A DNA stretch of 11,053 nt from Methylococcaceae bacterium NSM2-1 (GCA_002256705.1 NQJI01000022.1:1-11053), one strand, 5' to 3'. Positions 1 through 6,947 are shown, counted from the stretch's first letter. The notes: generated by a model not told the origin, from the letters alone. Made by a program: numbers and translations.

Positions 1-1926
1 GTCGTCCTTAACTTCTTCAAACTCAGCATCGACCACGCCGTCATCTGCGGCATGATGTGATGATGAAGAACCGCCGGCATGATGAGGTTCGCCGCCTTCT
101 GAGCCTCCTTTTTGCGCATAAACGCGTTCAGCCAGTTTGCCGGATAACTCGGTCAAGTCATTGGTTTTAGCTTCAATTTCTGCCTTATCATCACCTTTAA
201 CGGCTTCTTTCAGGGCATCAATAGCATGTTCAATACTAGCTTTTTCATCCGCGCCGACCTGGTCACCCAATTCTTTCAGGGATTTTTCGGTTGCATGAAT
301 CATTCCGTCGGCATGGTTGCGAGCGTGGACCAATTCGGTCAATTTACGGTCTTCATCGGCATGGGCTTCAGCATCTTTAATCATGCGATCGACTTCATCA
401 TCGGACAAACCACTGGAGGCTTTAATAACAATCGATTGCTTTTTACCGGTTGCCTTGTCTTTGGCGGATACGTTCAAAATACCGTTAGCATCAATATCAA
501 AAGACACTTCAATTTGCGGAACACCACGCGATGCGGGTGGGATATCCGCTAAATCAAAACGCCCCAGCGATTTATTAGCTGCTGCCTTTTCACGCTCGCC
601 TTGTAATACATGAATGGTGACGGCAGTTTGATTGTCCTCGGCGGTAGAAAATACTTGCGCTGCATTGGTCGGAATAGTGGTATTTTTTTCAATCAATTTG
701 GTCATAATACCGCCCATTGTTTCTATACCCAGAGACAAGGGAATGACGTCCAGCAATAATACGTCTTTAACATCACCGGCTAAAACACCCGCTTGAATCG
801 CCGCGCCTAAAGCAACTGCTTCGTCTGGATTCACGTCTTTACGCGGTTCCTTGCCAAAAATGCTTTTCACCATTTCCTGCACTTTCGGCATACGTGTTTG
901 ACCGCCCACCAAAATCACATCATTGATTTCCGATGCTGACAGACCTGCGTCTTTAAGTGCCATTTCACAGGGACCTTTAGTACGCATAATCAGCTCTTCA
1001 ACCAAAGATTCCAGTTTAGCGCGGGTCAATTTAACATTTAAATGCTTGGGACCTGAGGCATCCGCCGTGATGTAAGGCAAGTTAACATCAGTTTGCTGGC
1101 TTGAAGACAATTCAATCTTGGCTTTTTCTGCTGCTTCTTTCAAGCGTTGCAGCGCCAATGGGTCGTTGTGTACATCCACGCCGCTTTCTTTTTTAAATTC
1201 ACTGGCAAGATACTCAATAATTCTTGAGTCAAAATCTTCACCACCCAGGAAAGTGTCACCGTTGGTTGATAATACTTCAAATTGGTGTTCACCCTCTATT
1301 TCGGCAATTTCAATGATTGAAATATCAAAAGTACCACCACCCAGGTCATAAACAGCGATTTTGGTATCACCTTTAGGCTTGTCCATGCCGAATGCCAGCG
1401 CAGATGCCGTCGGCTCGTTAATAATACGTTTAACTTCCAAACCTGCAATACGGCCTGCATCTTTAGTCGCTTGACGTTGTGAGTCATTGAAATAAGCCGG
1501 TACGGTAATAACCGCTTCGGTTACCGTTTCACCTAAATACGCTTCCGCGTCTTTTTTCAGTTTCATTAAAACGCGGGCTGAAATTTCCGGCGCTGCCATT
1601 TTTCTGCCATGCACTTCTACCCATGCGTCGCCGTTTTCAGCTTCGATGATTTTGTAAGGCACCATTTTGATGTCTTTTTGCACGACATCATCTTTAAAAC
1701 GACGACCGATCAAGCGTTTAATTGCAAACAGTGTGTTTTTTGGATTGGTGACCGCCTGACGTTTTGCCGATTGTCCCACTAAAACTTCATCATCACTACT
1801 GAAGGCGATAATGGAAGGCGTGGTACGCGCACCTTCACTGTTTTCAATCACCTTCGCTACGCCGTTTTCCAATACAGCAACACACGAGTTGGTCGTTCCT
1901 AAATCTATCCCAATTATTTTAGCCAT
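1..1926 (-). CDS. dnaK: Molecular chaperone DnaK (Hsp70), 3' end at window edge
   Basis: Cytoplasmic ATP-dependent chaperone that binds exposed hydrophobic segments and works with DnaJ and the nucleotide exchange factor GrpE. Translating the minus strand from ATG at 1926-1924 gives 642 uninterrupted codons up to the window edge. The phosphate-1 loop IDLGTTNSC is at residues 7-15. Further in are [27 protein letters not shown], the second phosphate loop [17 protein letters not shown], and the substrate-domain start [11 protein letters not shown]. The tail has the acidic DAEFEEVK ending typical of proteobacterial DnaK. Family length is about 640, so only the stop codon and perhaps a residue or two lie outside. 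A Shine-Dalgarno-like TGGAG sits about 8 nt before the ATG. It is the third gene after hrcA and grpE, 72 nt after grpE, and has its own sigma32-type promoter in that gap. Identity is certain. Confidence 0.98.
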   Translation of the reverse strand, partial: MAKIIGIDLGTTNSCVAVLENGVAKVIENSEGARTTPSIIAFSSDDEVLVGQSAKRQAVTNPKNTLFAIKRLIGRRFKDDVVQKDIKMVPYKIIEAENGDAWVEVHGRKMAAPEISARVLMKLKKDAEAYLGETVTEAVITVPAYFNDSQRQATKDAGRIAGLEVKRIINEPTASALAFGMDKPKGDTKIAVYDLGGGTFDISIIEIAEIEGEHQFEVLSTNGDTFLGGEDFDSRIIEYLASEFKKESGVDVHNDPLALQRLKEAAEKAKIELSSSQQTDVNLPYITADASGPKHLNVKLTRAKLESLVEELIMRTKGPCEMALKDAGLSASEINDVILVGGQTRMPKVQEMVKSIFGKEPRKDVNPDEAVALGAAIQAGVLAGDVKDVLLLDVIPLSLGIETMGGIMTKLIEKNTTIPTNAAQVFSTAEDNQTAVTIHVLQGEREKAAANKSLGRFDLADIPPASRGVPQIEVSFDIDANGILNVSAKDKATGKKQSIVIKASSGLSDDEVDRMIKDAEAHADEDRKLTELVHARNHADGMIHATEKSLKELGDQVGADEKASIEHAIDALKEAVKGDDKAEIEAKTNDLTELSGKLAERVYAQKGGSEGGEPHHAGGSSSSHHAADDGVVDAEFEEVKDD

Positions 1927-1977
1927 TGAATGCTCCAGACTTGAATTTGTTTAAAAAATGTAAAAGTTATTGCCGAT

Positions 1978-2003
1978 ATGGGGGCTGTTTTATGGTGTTC
2001 AAG
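1978..2003 (-). promoter_or_regulatory. Sigma32 (RpoH) promoter in front of dnaK
   Basis: On the minus strand CTTGAA (2003-1998) is followed after 14 nt by CCCCAT (1983-1978) and then AT, which fits the enterobacterial sigma32 consensus CTTGAA / CCCCAT-T in both boxes and in spacing. The -35 box contains the TGA stop of grpE (2001-1999), so the promoter lies across the end of that gene. Predicted transcription would begin near 1970, leaving a leader of about 45 nt before the dnaK ATG. Sequence match is direct; activity is inferred. Confidence 0.8.
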
Positions 2004-2613
2004 CCTGCTCATCTACTTCTGACGGTTTTTCTGCCGATTTTGCGACTACCACCATGGCAGGACGCAGCAAACGGCCATTCAGCATATAACCTTTTTGAAA
2101 CACGTTAACTACCGTATTGGGTTCCGCACCTTCTACTTCTTGCATGAGCATCGCCTGGTGTTGTTCAGGGTTAAAAGGCAACCCTAAGGGATCAATAGCA
2201 ACGATATTAAATTTTGCAAATAAGGCTTCGAACTGTTTGATGGTTAGTTCACTACCTTCCCGGAACTTTTTCACGTCCTCGCTATCGCCGGTTGCCGCTT
2301 GCAAACCCAGAACCAGACTGTCTAATACCGGCAATAAATCTTTGGCAAAACCGGTTAAGGCGAACTTATGGGCATCTTCCAGATCTTTTTGTGTCCTTCT
2401 TTTCAGGTTTTCCATTTCTGCCTGGGTGCGAACCGCTTTATCCCATGAATCATTCGCTTTTTGCTTGGCTTCCTCTAATTCCTTTTTCAGCTCTTCAATT
2501 GTGTACTCATGTTCACCTACTTCAGTGTGTTGAGGCTCTTCATTGACTGCTTCATTTACAACCTCAGCTTCAACTTCAACCTGCGATTCAGGTGATTCCT
2601 GATCAATACTCAT
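1999..2613 (-). CDS. grpE: Nucleotide exchange factor GrpE
   Basis: GrpE is a homodimeric co-chaperone that ejects ADP from DnaK and so resets its substrate cycle. The 204-residue product matches the usual family length. Residues 1-35 are acidic and probably disordered. A long charged coiled coil follows (about 38-90). The conserved FAKDLLPVLDSL segment is at 89-100, PFNPEQHQAM at 146-155, and the C-terminal beta-domain signature GYMLNGRLLRPAMVVV at 175-190. The ATG at 2613-2611 is preceded by AAGGA about 9 nt upstream. The gene sits 62 nt after hrcA and 72 nt before dnaK, all on the minus strand. A sigma32-like promoter overlapping the end of hrcA can transcribe it separately from the HrcA-controlled promoter. 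Confidence 0.98.
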   Translation of the reverse strand: MSIDQESPESQVEVEAEVVNEAVNEEPQHTEVGEHEYTIEELKKELEEAKQKANDSWDKAVRTQAEMENLKRRTQKDLEDAHKFALTGFAKDLLPVLDSLVLGLQAATGDSEDVKKFREGSELTIKQFEALFAKFNIVAIDPLGLPFNPEQHQAMLMQEVEGAEPNTVVNVFQKGYMLNGRLLRPAMVVVAKSAEKPSEVDEQA

Positions 2614-2675
2614 TTCTAGTGTTCCTTAAAATAGTCGTTAACGCGCCTAAACGCACAAAAAAATATTGCTATCTA

Positions 2676-3731
2676 TCATGGGGTCGTTGTTTTTGGATTC
2701 AAGGCCGCACCTAATAATTTTGCCGTAACATCGACAAACGGAATGATTTTCTCATAAGCCATACGCGTCGGCCCGATAATGCCGAGTACACCGACCACTT
2801 CATCATTGACAGAATAGGAGGATGTCACCAGGCTGCAATGGTCAAATGCCTGGTAGCCGGATTCTTCGCCTATAAAAATCTGCACCCCCTCAGCCTTCAA
2901 AGATTGATCCAGAAGATGAATTACATCCCGCTTTTGACTAAAGGCATCAAACAATTTTTTCAAATGATCCCTGTCTGACAGCTCTGAAAACCCCATTAAA
3001 TTCGTTTCACCCGTCAGTACATAATCATCTTTTTCATCGCCTGATTCAAAAGTCAATTGCGCCATTTTTATCGCATCCAGCATAGCCTGATTCATGCGTT
3101 CCTGATCGTCTTGCAACTCTTTCAAAACGGCTTCACGAACTGCGACCAGACTGCGGCCGCAATAAATTGAATTGAGATAGCTGCCTGCCTGTTGTAATTC
3201 AGCCGCGCTAAAGACTTTGCCGGTATGAATGACTTTGTTATGGACTTCCTGTTCATTGGTGACAAAAATTACCAGTACGCGTTTATGTGATAATGGCAAA
3301 AATTCGATATGCCGCAAACAGACCAATTCTCTTCTGGGTAAAGTCACTACACCGGCCATCTTCGTCAATTCTGCAAGCAATCGTGAAGCAACACCGATCA
3401 CATTGCTGGTATCATCTCGTTCCGACAAACCCTGATATAGCCGCGTTATATCTTTAGCGTCCAACGGCTTGACTGTTAATAAACTGTCAACGAACAAGCG
3501 ATAGCCGCTGACTGTGGGCACGCGCCCCGCTGACGTATGCGGTGAATGTATCAGGCCCAAATCTTCCAGATCCGCCATCACATTACGAATGGTTGCAGGG
3601 CTCAAGTTAAGCTCCGAATCTTTTGATAAGGCCCGGGAGCCCACTGGCTGGCCATCGCTGATATAGCGTTCAACCAGCGTTTTTAATAACTGTAATGAGC
3701 GTTCACTTAAATCCCGAGTACTATTACTCAC
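2676..3731 (-). CDS. hrcA: Heat-inducible transcription repressor HrcA
   Basis: HrcA binds CIRCE operators and represses chaperone operons; it needs GroEL for activity, so titration of GroEL by unfolded protein relieves repression (established for the family). The 351-residue product has the N-terminal winged-helix domain (about 1-80), with the recognition segment SPATIRNVMADLEDLG at 44-59 and SAGRVPTVSGYRLFVD just after it. The C-terminal part has the GAF-like region with GPTRMAYEKIIPFVD near its end. The start is GTG at 3731-3729, with GAGG five nt upstream. An overlapping ATG at 3733-3731 is out of frame and runs directly into TGA. A CIRCE element 21 nt upstream of the start makes the gene autoregulated. 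It is first in the hrcA-grpE-dnaK operon. Confidence 0.97.
   Translation of the reverse strand: MSNSTRDLSERSLQLLKTLVERYISDGQPVGSRALSKDSELNLSPATIRNVMADLEDLGLIHSPHTSAGRVPTVSGYRLFVDSLLTVKPLDAKDITRLYQGLSERDDTSNVIGVASRLLAELTKMAGVVTLPRRELVCLRHIEFLPLSHKRVLVIFVTNEQEVHNKVIHTGKVFSAAELQQAGSYLNSIYCGRSLVAVREAVLKELQDDQERMNQAMLDAIKMAQLTFESGDEKDDYVLTGETNLMGFSELSDRDHLKKLFDAFSQKRDVIHLLDQSLKAEGVQIFIGEESGYQAFDHCSLVTSSYSVNDEVVGVLGIIGPTRMAYEKIIPFVDVTAKLLGAALNPKTTTP
2678..2703 (-). promoter_or_regulatory. Sigma32 (RpoH) promoter inside the 3' end of hrcA, driving grpE
   Basis: On the minus strand CTTGAA (2703-2698), 14 nt, then CCCCAT (2683-2678) followed by GAT. Both boxes match the sigma32 consensus hexamers. 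The promoter is encoded within the last HrcA codons, and the -10 box runs into the TGA stop (2678-2676). Transcription would start near 2670, giving a leader of about 55 nt before grpE. It has the same boxes and the same 14-nt spacing as the promoter before dnaK. Match is seen in the sequence; function is inferred. Confidence 0.8.
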
Positions 3732-3752
3732 ATTTACCTCTATTAGCCAAAA

Positions 3753-3779
3753 TTAGCACTCCACCAAGACGAGTGCCAA
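3753..3779 (-). promoter_or_regulatory. CIRCE operator (HrcA binding site)
   Basis: Inverted repeat TTAGCACTC (3753-3761), 9-nt spacer (3762-3770), GAGTGCCAA (3771-3779) on the plus strand. The CIRCE consensus is TTAGCACTC-N9-GAGTGCTAA, so there is a single mismatch in 18 conserved positions. It lies between the predicted transcription start and the hrcA Shine-Dalgarno, the usual place for HrcA repression. Confidence 0.95.
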
Positions 3780-3785
3780 TCCGGC

Positions 3786-3814
3786 AAAATATCAGCTCGC
3801 CAGTCCGTTGTCAA
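3786..3814 (-). promoter_or_regulatory. Housekeeping sigma70-type promoter of the hrcA operon
   Basis: On the minus strand a perfect -35 TTGACA (3814-3809) is separated by exactly 17 nt from the -10-like TATTTT (3791-3786). The start point predicted 6-8 nt downstream falls at about 3779, the first base of the CIRCE operator. Bound HrcA would therefore block initiation directly. The arrangement supports both the promoter and the operator calls. Confidence 0.8.
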
Positions 3815-4063
3815 TAAAGGCTAATCCACTGCTATATTGAAATGCATAACTTTTTTTTAGAACCAAGCCTTTTGGGCTCAAAGTCAGTCAATTTATTACT
3901 TGGATTTTAATGTTTTTGACTCGGGCAAGGAGAGTCTGCACTCATCGTCATAAAAAGGGATGTTATGGCTACATTCAAGTCTGGCCAACAGACAAAATAA
4001 CTCACCGGTACTTGAGATTACAATTTAAATACGCCAACTGATGCTTGCAGTATCCAGTTGTCA
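3815..4063. other. Intergenic stretch between divergent hrcA and mxaD-like promoters
   Basis: No gene is recognised here. The stretch is AT-rich with a run of eight T at about 3851-3858 and a small AGCC/GGCT hairpin (3866-3878). There are only very short ATG-initiated frames, for example 11 codons from 3965 behind a purine-rich AAAAAGGGA. It may hold regulator sites for either flanking operon, but I cannot name one. Confidence 0.4.
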
Positions 4064-4069
4064 TATAAT
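4064..4069 (+). promoter_or_regulatory. Probable -10 box for the MxaD-like gene
   Basis: A perfect TATAAT lies 38 nt before the ATG at 4108, which would give a leader of about 32 nt. No good -35 is found at 16-18 nt: TTGCAG at 4045-4050 is only 13 nt away. If real, the promoter may depend on an activator. Confidence 0.5.
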
Positions 4070-4107
4070 GCATGGTTTGGTATTTATGTTCACAATTAGG
4101 AGTTACT

Positions 4108-4671
4108 ATGAAGAAAATTACGTTAATTGCGTCAGTATTACTGGCCTTTTTTACTGCAGTTGCCAGCGCTCACGGTCCTGTGCGCCAGAAAGCCGAAGAA
4201 CAAATCACCATCAATGCGCCTGCTGAAAAAGTCTGGGCTCTTATCAAAAATTTCGGTGATATGTCCTGGCACCCCGATATTTTTAACACGACCTCTGATG
4301 GCGGTAATAAAAAAGGCGAAAAGCGTGTTCTAACCCTAAAAGACGGCGGAACAATTACTGAAGAGCTGAAAAAGTATGATGAGGCCAAAATGTCTTATGC
4401 ATACAAGATTACCGAGATGAGTACGGCTAAAACAATTACTCATGCGGGTGTTGAAGAAAAAGTACCTGTATTGCCTGTAGACAACTATTCAGCAAGTATA
4501 GAAGTAGAAGCTAAAGGTGATACTTCGGTTGTTAACTGGACTGCGGGTTATTACCGTGCTTACACGAACAACAATCCACCGGCGGAAATGAACGAAGAAG
4601 CCGCTAATGCAGCAGTGAACGCTATTTTGAAAACAGGCTTGATCAACCTGAAAACCTTGGCTGAAAAGTAA
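4108..4671 (+). CDS. Exported MxaD-like SRPBCC (START/polyketide-cyclase fold) protein
   Basis: Predicted periplasmic protein of 187 residues. Residues 1-21 form a signal peptide (MKK, a hydrophobic core, then ASA before H22). The mature part reads as an SRPBCC domain: INAPAEKVWALIKNFGDMSWHPD (about 34-56), then TLKDGGTITEELKKYDE (76-92), YAYKITE, and the VLPVDNYSASIEVEAKGD strand pair (121-138). This pattern is like MxaD, a periplasmic protein of methylotrophs reported to help methanol dehydrogenase interact with its cytochrome cL; that role is transferred by resemblance only. The start is set by AGGAG about 6 nt upstream and by the signal peptide; a more upstream ATG (4072) would spoil the signal peptide. 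The next gene begins 11 nt after the stop, so the two are very likely co-transcribed. A ligand-binding role in the fold's cavity is the alternative. Confidence 0.85.
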   Translation: MKKITLIASVLLAFFTAVASAHGPVRQKAEEQITINAPAEKVWALIKNFGDMSWHPDIFNTTSDGGNKKGEKRVLTLKDGGTITEELKKYDEAKMSYAYKITEMSTAKTITHAGVEEKVPVLPVDNYSASIEVEAKGDTSVVNWTAGYYRAYTNNNPPAEMNEEAANAAVNAILKTGLINLKTLAEK

Positions 4672-4682
4672 GGTTTACACCG

Positions 4683-5642
4683 GTGTTTTTTGTGAAATGC
4701 CAAGTTGTAGCGATAGCCGTCGCTACAGCTTTTTTTACCGCACCACTGACAGCTGCGCCTTTTGCCTATATCACAAATCAACTGGATGACAGTATTTCTA
4801 TTATTGATACTGAACAGGGCAAAGTGGTCGATACAATCAGTGTGCCCGGCAAGCCGGCTGGCGTAGCGGTTGCACCTGCGGGGGATAAAGTCTATATAAG
4901 CACGCCGGAAGCCAAGGGCTTCGCGGTTTTGGATGTAAAAAAACACGAGGTAATTGCTAAAGTTGCGGTGAGTGACGGAGCACTAGGTATTGCTTCAGGA
5001 GCTGATGGCAAACGAATTTATGTAGCGGATTGGTATAATGACAGTGTCGATGTTATTGATGCTGACAGCTTACATATCATTAAAACCATCCCTGTAGGCG
5101 ATTCGCCATCGGGTTTGGTGGTCAGCCCTGATAATCGATGGTTGTATGTCGCTAACCGGCTCAGTAATTCTGTTTCTAAAATTGATCTCAAGAAACTGAC
5201 CCTTAACAAGACCACGCAAGTTGGCTCACATCCGTTCGGGCTCACCATTGATGCCAGAGGCGAGCGCATTTATGTCGCCAATGTACAAAGTGATGATGTG
5301 ACGGTATTAGAAGCCAGACGTTTGCTGCCCATCGCTACCGTAAAGGTTAATATGCTGCCTTATGCCGCCACATTGGCGCTCAATGACAGTCGTCTGTTTG
5401 TGACTAATCAGGATGATGGTTCTGTGTCGGTTATTGATACGGCAACCTTAAAAGAAATCGGCTTGATTGAAGTGGGTGATAAGCCTGAAGGTATTAATAC
5501 GCATCCCGATGATCGGCATGTGTATGTGGCTAACTGGTTTGATAGCACTGTGTCGGTGATCGATGGCAAAACCCTGAAAGTGATTGATACCATCAAAACC
5601 GGCAATGGTAGTCGTGCCTTCGGGCAATTTTTTGGCAAGTGA
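4683..5642 (+). CDS. Exported seven-bladed YVTN beta-propeller protein
   Basis: Predicted periplasmic protein of 319 residues. An N-terminal signal peptide (about 1-24, ending near LTA-APF) is followed by seven blades, each with a YVAN-type strand. The aromatic residue of each falls at 29, 71, 113, 155, 197, 239 and 281, an exact 42-residue period with no insertions. Recurring elements are SVSVIDT and VGDKPEG or VGDSPSG. There is no CxxCH heme motif and no recognisable enzyme signature, so a scaffold, sensor or partner-binding role is likely. The GTG start at 4683 follows an AAGG at 4670-4673 that overlaps the stop of the preceding gene, suggesting translational coupling; GTG at 4692 is a weaker choice. 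YVTN propellers are often found with PQQ-dependent dehydrogenase systems, which fits the MxaD-like neighbour. The exact function is unknown. Confidence 0.88.
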   Translation: MFFVKCQVVAIAVATAFFTAPLTAAPFAYITNQLDDSISIIDTEQGKVVDTISVPGKPAGVAVAPAGDKVYISTPEAKGFAVLDVKKHEVIAKVAVSDGALGIASGADGKRIYVADWYNDSVDVIDADSLHIIKTIPVGDSPSGLVVSPDNRWLYVANRLSNSVSKIDLKKLTLNKTTQVGSHPFGLTIDARGERIYVANVQSDDVTVLEARRLLPIATVKVNMLPYAATLALNDSRLFVTNQDDGSVSVIDTATLKEIGLIEVGDKPEGINTHPDDRHVYVANWFDSTVSVIDGKTLKVIDTIKTGNGSRAFGQFFGK

Positions 5643-5832
5643 CAAGGTCATCGCTTGAAATGCACATAAGGAAAAAGGGTCACTACCATTAGGTTAAGAG
5701 CTTATAGGTGCGACAAATTCGCCCCACAGACCGGCTTCCAGTGACTTGTGTGACATTAAAAGCCACGCGTTTTTTTGCGCACTGGGTCGTTGTGATAAAC
5801 TGTTAAATGAACCTTAATTACTTGAGAATGAA

Positions 5833-6120
5833 ATGGCTGAAACTGTAGATGAATTGACTGTAGCGTACGAAGATGGCGGTATCGAAACAGTTAAAGAGCT
5901 GGATAAAAAAGTGCTGACCAAAGGTGCATGGGCTACGGTTATGTACCGTTATCAGGACTGGAATCGCGCTAAAGAAGAATACGGTCCCGATAAATATACA
6001 ATTCGTCGTTATCAGAAGCGCAATGGCGAATATCAACAAAAATCAAAATTTAATATTTCCAGTAAAGAGCAAGCGAAAAGTATCATTGCAGCACTGGAAG
6101 AGTGGGTGGAAAAAGAATAG
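5833..6120 (+). CDS. Small conserved-looking hypothetical protein, 95 residues
   Basis: Soluble, highly charged protein without signal peptide, membrane segment or cysteine. I do not recognise a named family. The middle (about 33-67) is rich in aromatic and basic residues (WATVMYRYQDWNRAKEEYGP, then YTIRRYQKRNGEY). The C-terminal part (about 70-93) reads as a strand followed by an amphipathic helix (KFNISSKEQAKSIIAALEEW). This beta-strands-then-helix order faintly recalls the PC4-like single-stranded-DNA-binding fold, but that is speculation. ATG at 5833 has a weak GAG six nt upstream. It stands alone, 190 nt after the propeller gene and just before a degraded transposon region. Codon choice resembles the neighbouring genes, supporting a real gene. 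Confidence 0.75.
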   Translation: MAETVDELTVAYEDGGIETVKELDKKVLTKGAWATVMYRYQDWNRAKEEYGPDKYTIRRYQKRNGEYQQKSKFNISSKEQAKSIIAALEEWVEKE

Positions 6121-6282
6121 TTTGAAGTTTTTGAAATTTAGTTGCAAAATCAGGTGTCTCTCGGTCTTACCCTCGTCCAATATTATTGAGTTAGATATAG
6201 CTTAGGATTAATATTTGTTGAAGAGGCAAAAATCCCATCAGCCAGCACAAATCAGCAGTAACGAAATGAGCCATCAACTTGA
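6121..6282. other. Non-coding stretch before transposon remnants
   Basis: AT-rich sequence with no supported gene. No clear terminator for the preceding small gene is visible. Near the end, an open frame beginning ATG at 6266 gives only MSHQLDWEPRGLVG before a stop; it may be the broken 5' tip of a gene interrupted here. Confidence 0.35.
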
Positions 6283-6495
6283 CTGGGAACCGCGAGGGTT
6301 GGTTGGATGAAAAAGTCCGGCTCGTTTTTGGTAGAGATTATGGAGCAACCGGATACCCGCGCGATAGAGCCGGCGAATGAAGGTGGCGGGAGTTCGCCGT
6401 ACCCGCCGGGAATGATGTTGGTTCTGTTGTTTTACTATTACGCCAAGGGTATCTTCTCCCGTCGCAAACCTGCACTGAGGCTGTCGAAGGGATAG
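6283..6495 (+). pseudogene. N-terminal remnant of a DUF772/IS1182-like transposase
   Basis: The open frame (ATG at 6307) encodes about 62 residues. Residues 28-53 (SSPYPPGMMLVLLFYYYAKG, then IFSRRK) resemble the conserved GRPPYPP...LLLYAYAKGIFSSRKIE segment of the N-terminal DUF772 domain of IS1182-like transposases. Immediately after SRRK the similarity stops and the frame continues as PALRLSKG before TAG. That octapeptide is the translation of a dispersed repeat rather than transposase. No catalytic domain follows in any frame. Lost residues such as the R of GRPPY (here SSPY) indicate decay. It cannot encode an active enzyme. The family match is by eye. Confidence 0.65.
6475..6491 (+). repeat. 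Dispersed CTGAGCCTGTCGAAG-type repeat (variant)
   Basis: The sequence ctgaggctgtcgaaggg differs by one base from the widespread bacterial intergenic repeat core CTGAGCCTGTCGAAGGG (reverse CCTTCGACAGGCTCAG), which when translated gives the familiar LSLSKG/LRLSKG tail seen here. It sits exactly at the break point of the transposase remnant. Copy number elsewhere cannot be seen from this window. Confidence 0.55.
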
Positions 6496-6568
6496 AGCAA
6501 GCCCGCCAAGGACCGACAAGCTCCTGGCAATAATTCGGCAATTACTACTCGGATGCTTTCTGCATGAG

Positions 6569-6947
6569 GTGCTTTGGAAGCTGTCCGGTAGCGGCATTGA
6601 AGGCGGCAAAAAAGTCAAAGTCCATGCCGTTAATCTGAGTGACACTAAAAGTGCATGGGGTGTTTTGGAAGAGATCGTCGATAAATATCCTTCACTCAAA
6701 GCATTCTCGGGTGATGCAGGCTATATCCAGCGCTTGACTTTACTTTTAAATAACTGCGTATGGCCTTTTATTTCAGAAAAAATCGAAGGAAAACGGGGTG
6801 TCCTGCCGAAGCGATGGGTAGTCGGGCGTACTTTTTCTTGGCTGGGCAACTTTCGCCGTTTTTCAAAGACTTTGAAATAATTCCGCCACTGCTGAAAATT
6901 TGATTCGAATTGCTATGCTGAACATAACATTTGCAAAATGCATTTAA
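6569..6947 (+). pseudogene. Decayed C-terminal part of an IS5-family DDE transposase
   Basis: The frame from 6569 to 6880 carries IS5-family landmarks: GGKKVK, then VHAVNLSDTKSAWG, KYPSLKAFSGDAGY (with the second catalytic Asp in GDAGY), ISEKI, and LPKRWVVGRTFSWLGNFRRFSK. Several lesions are visible. The usual GRKRH..VDT..G segment between GGKKVK and VHA is missing. The catalytic Glu of the VVERTF motif is Gly (VVGRTF). Near 6865-6880 a one-base loss turns SKDFEI into SKTLK-stop. The normal tail (AENLIRIAMLNITFAKC, stop at 6945-6947) is still readable in the next frame from 6879. The N-terminal two thirds are absent. It is clearly inactive. Confidence 0.85.

Noticed and set aside
226..1487. 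Open frames on either strand at 226-552, 317-613, 1118-1351 and 1296-1487
   Set aside because: All overlap the certain dnaK coding region in other frames and show no family features.
3866..3878. AGCC/GGCT hairpin in the hrcA upstream region
   Set aside because: Only four base pairs, no T run after it in the proper direction; not a convincing terminator or operator.
3965..4000. 11-codon frame behind a purine-rich stretch
   Set aside because: Too short, no recognisable content, and upstream of the likely promoter at 4064.
4072..4107. Upstream ATG at 4072 for the MxaD-like gene
   Set aside because: It would put a WYLCSQLG extension before a clean signal peptide and lacks a ribosome binding site; AGGAG before ATG 4108 fits.
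4560..4946. 128-codon minus-strand frame
   Set aside because: Antisense to the end of the SRPBCC gene and the start of the propeller gene, both well supported.
6274..6699. 141-codon minus-strand frame across the IS remnants
   Set aside because: Low-complexity antisense translation of the two transposase fragments; no recognisable protein.
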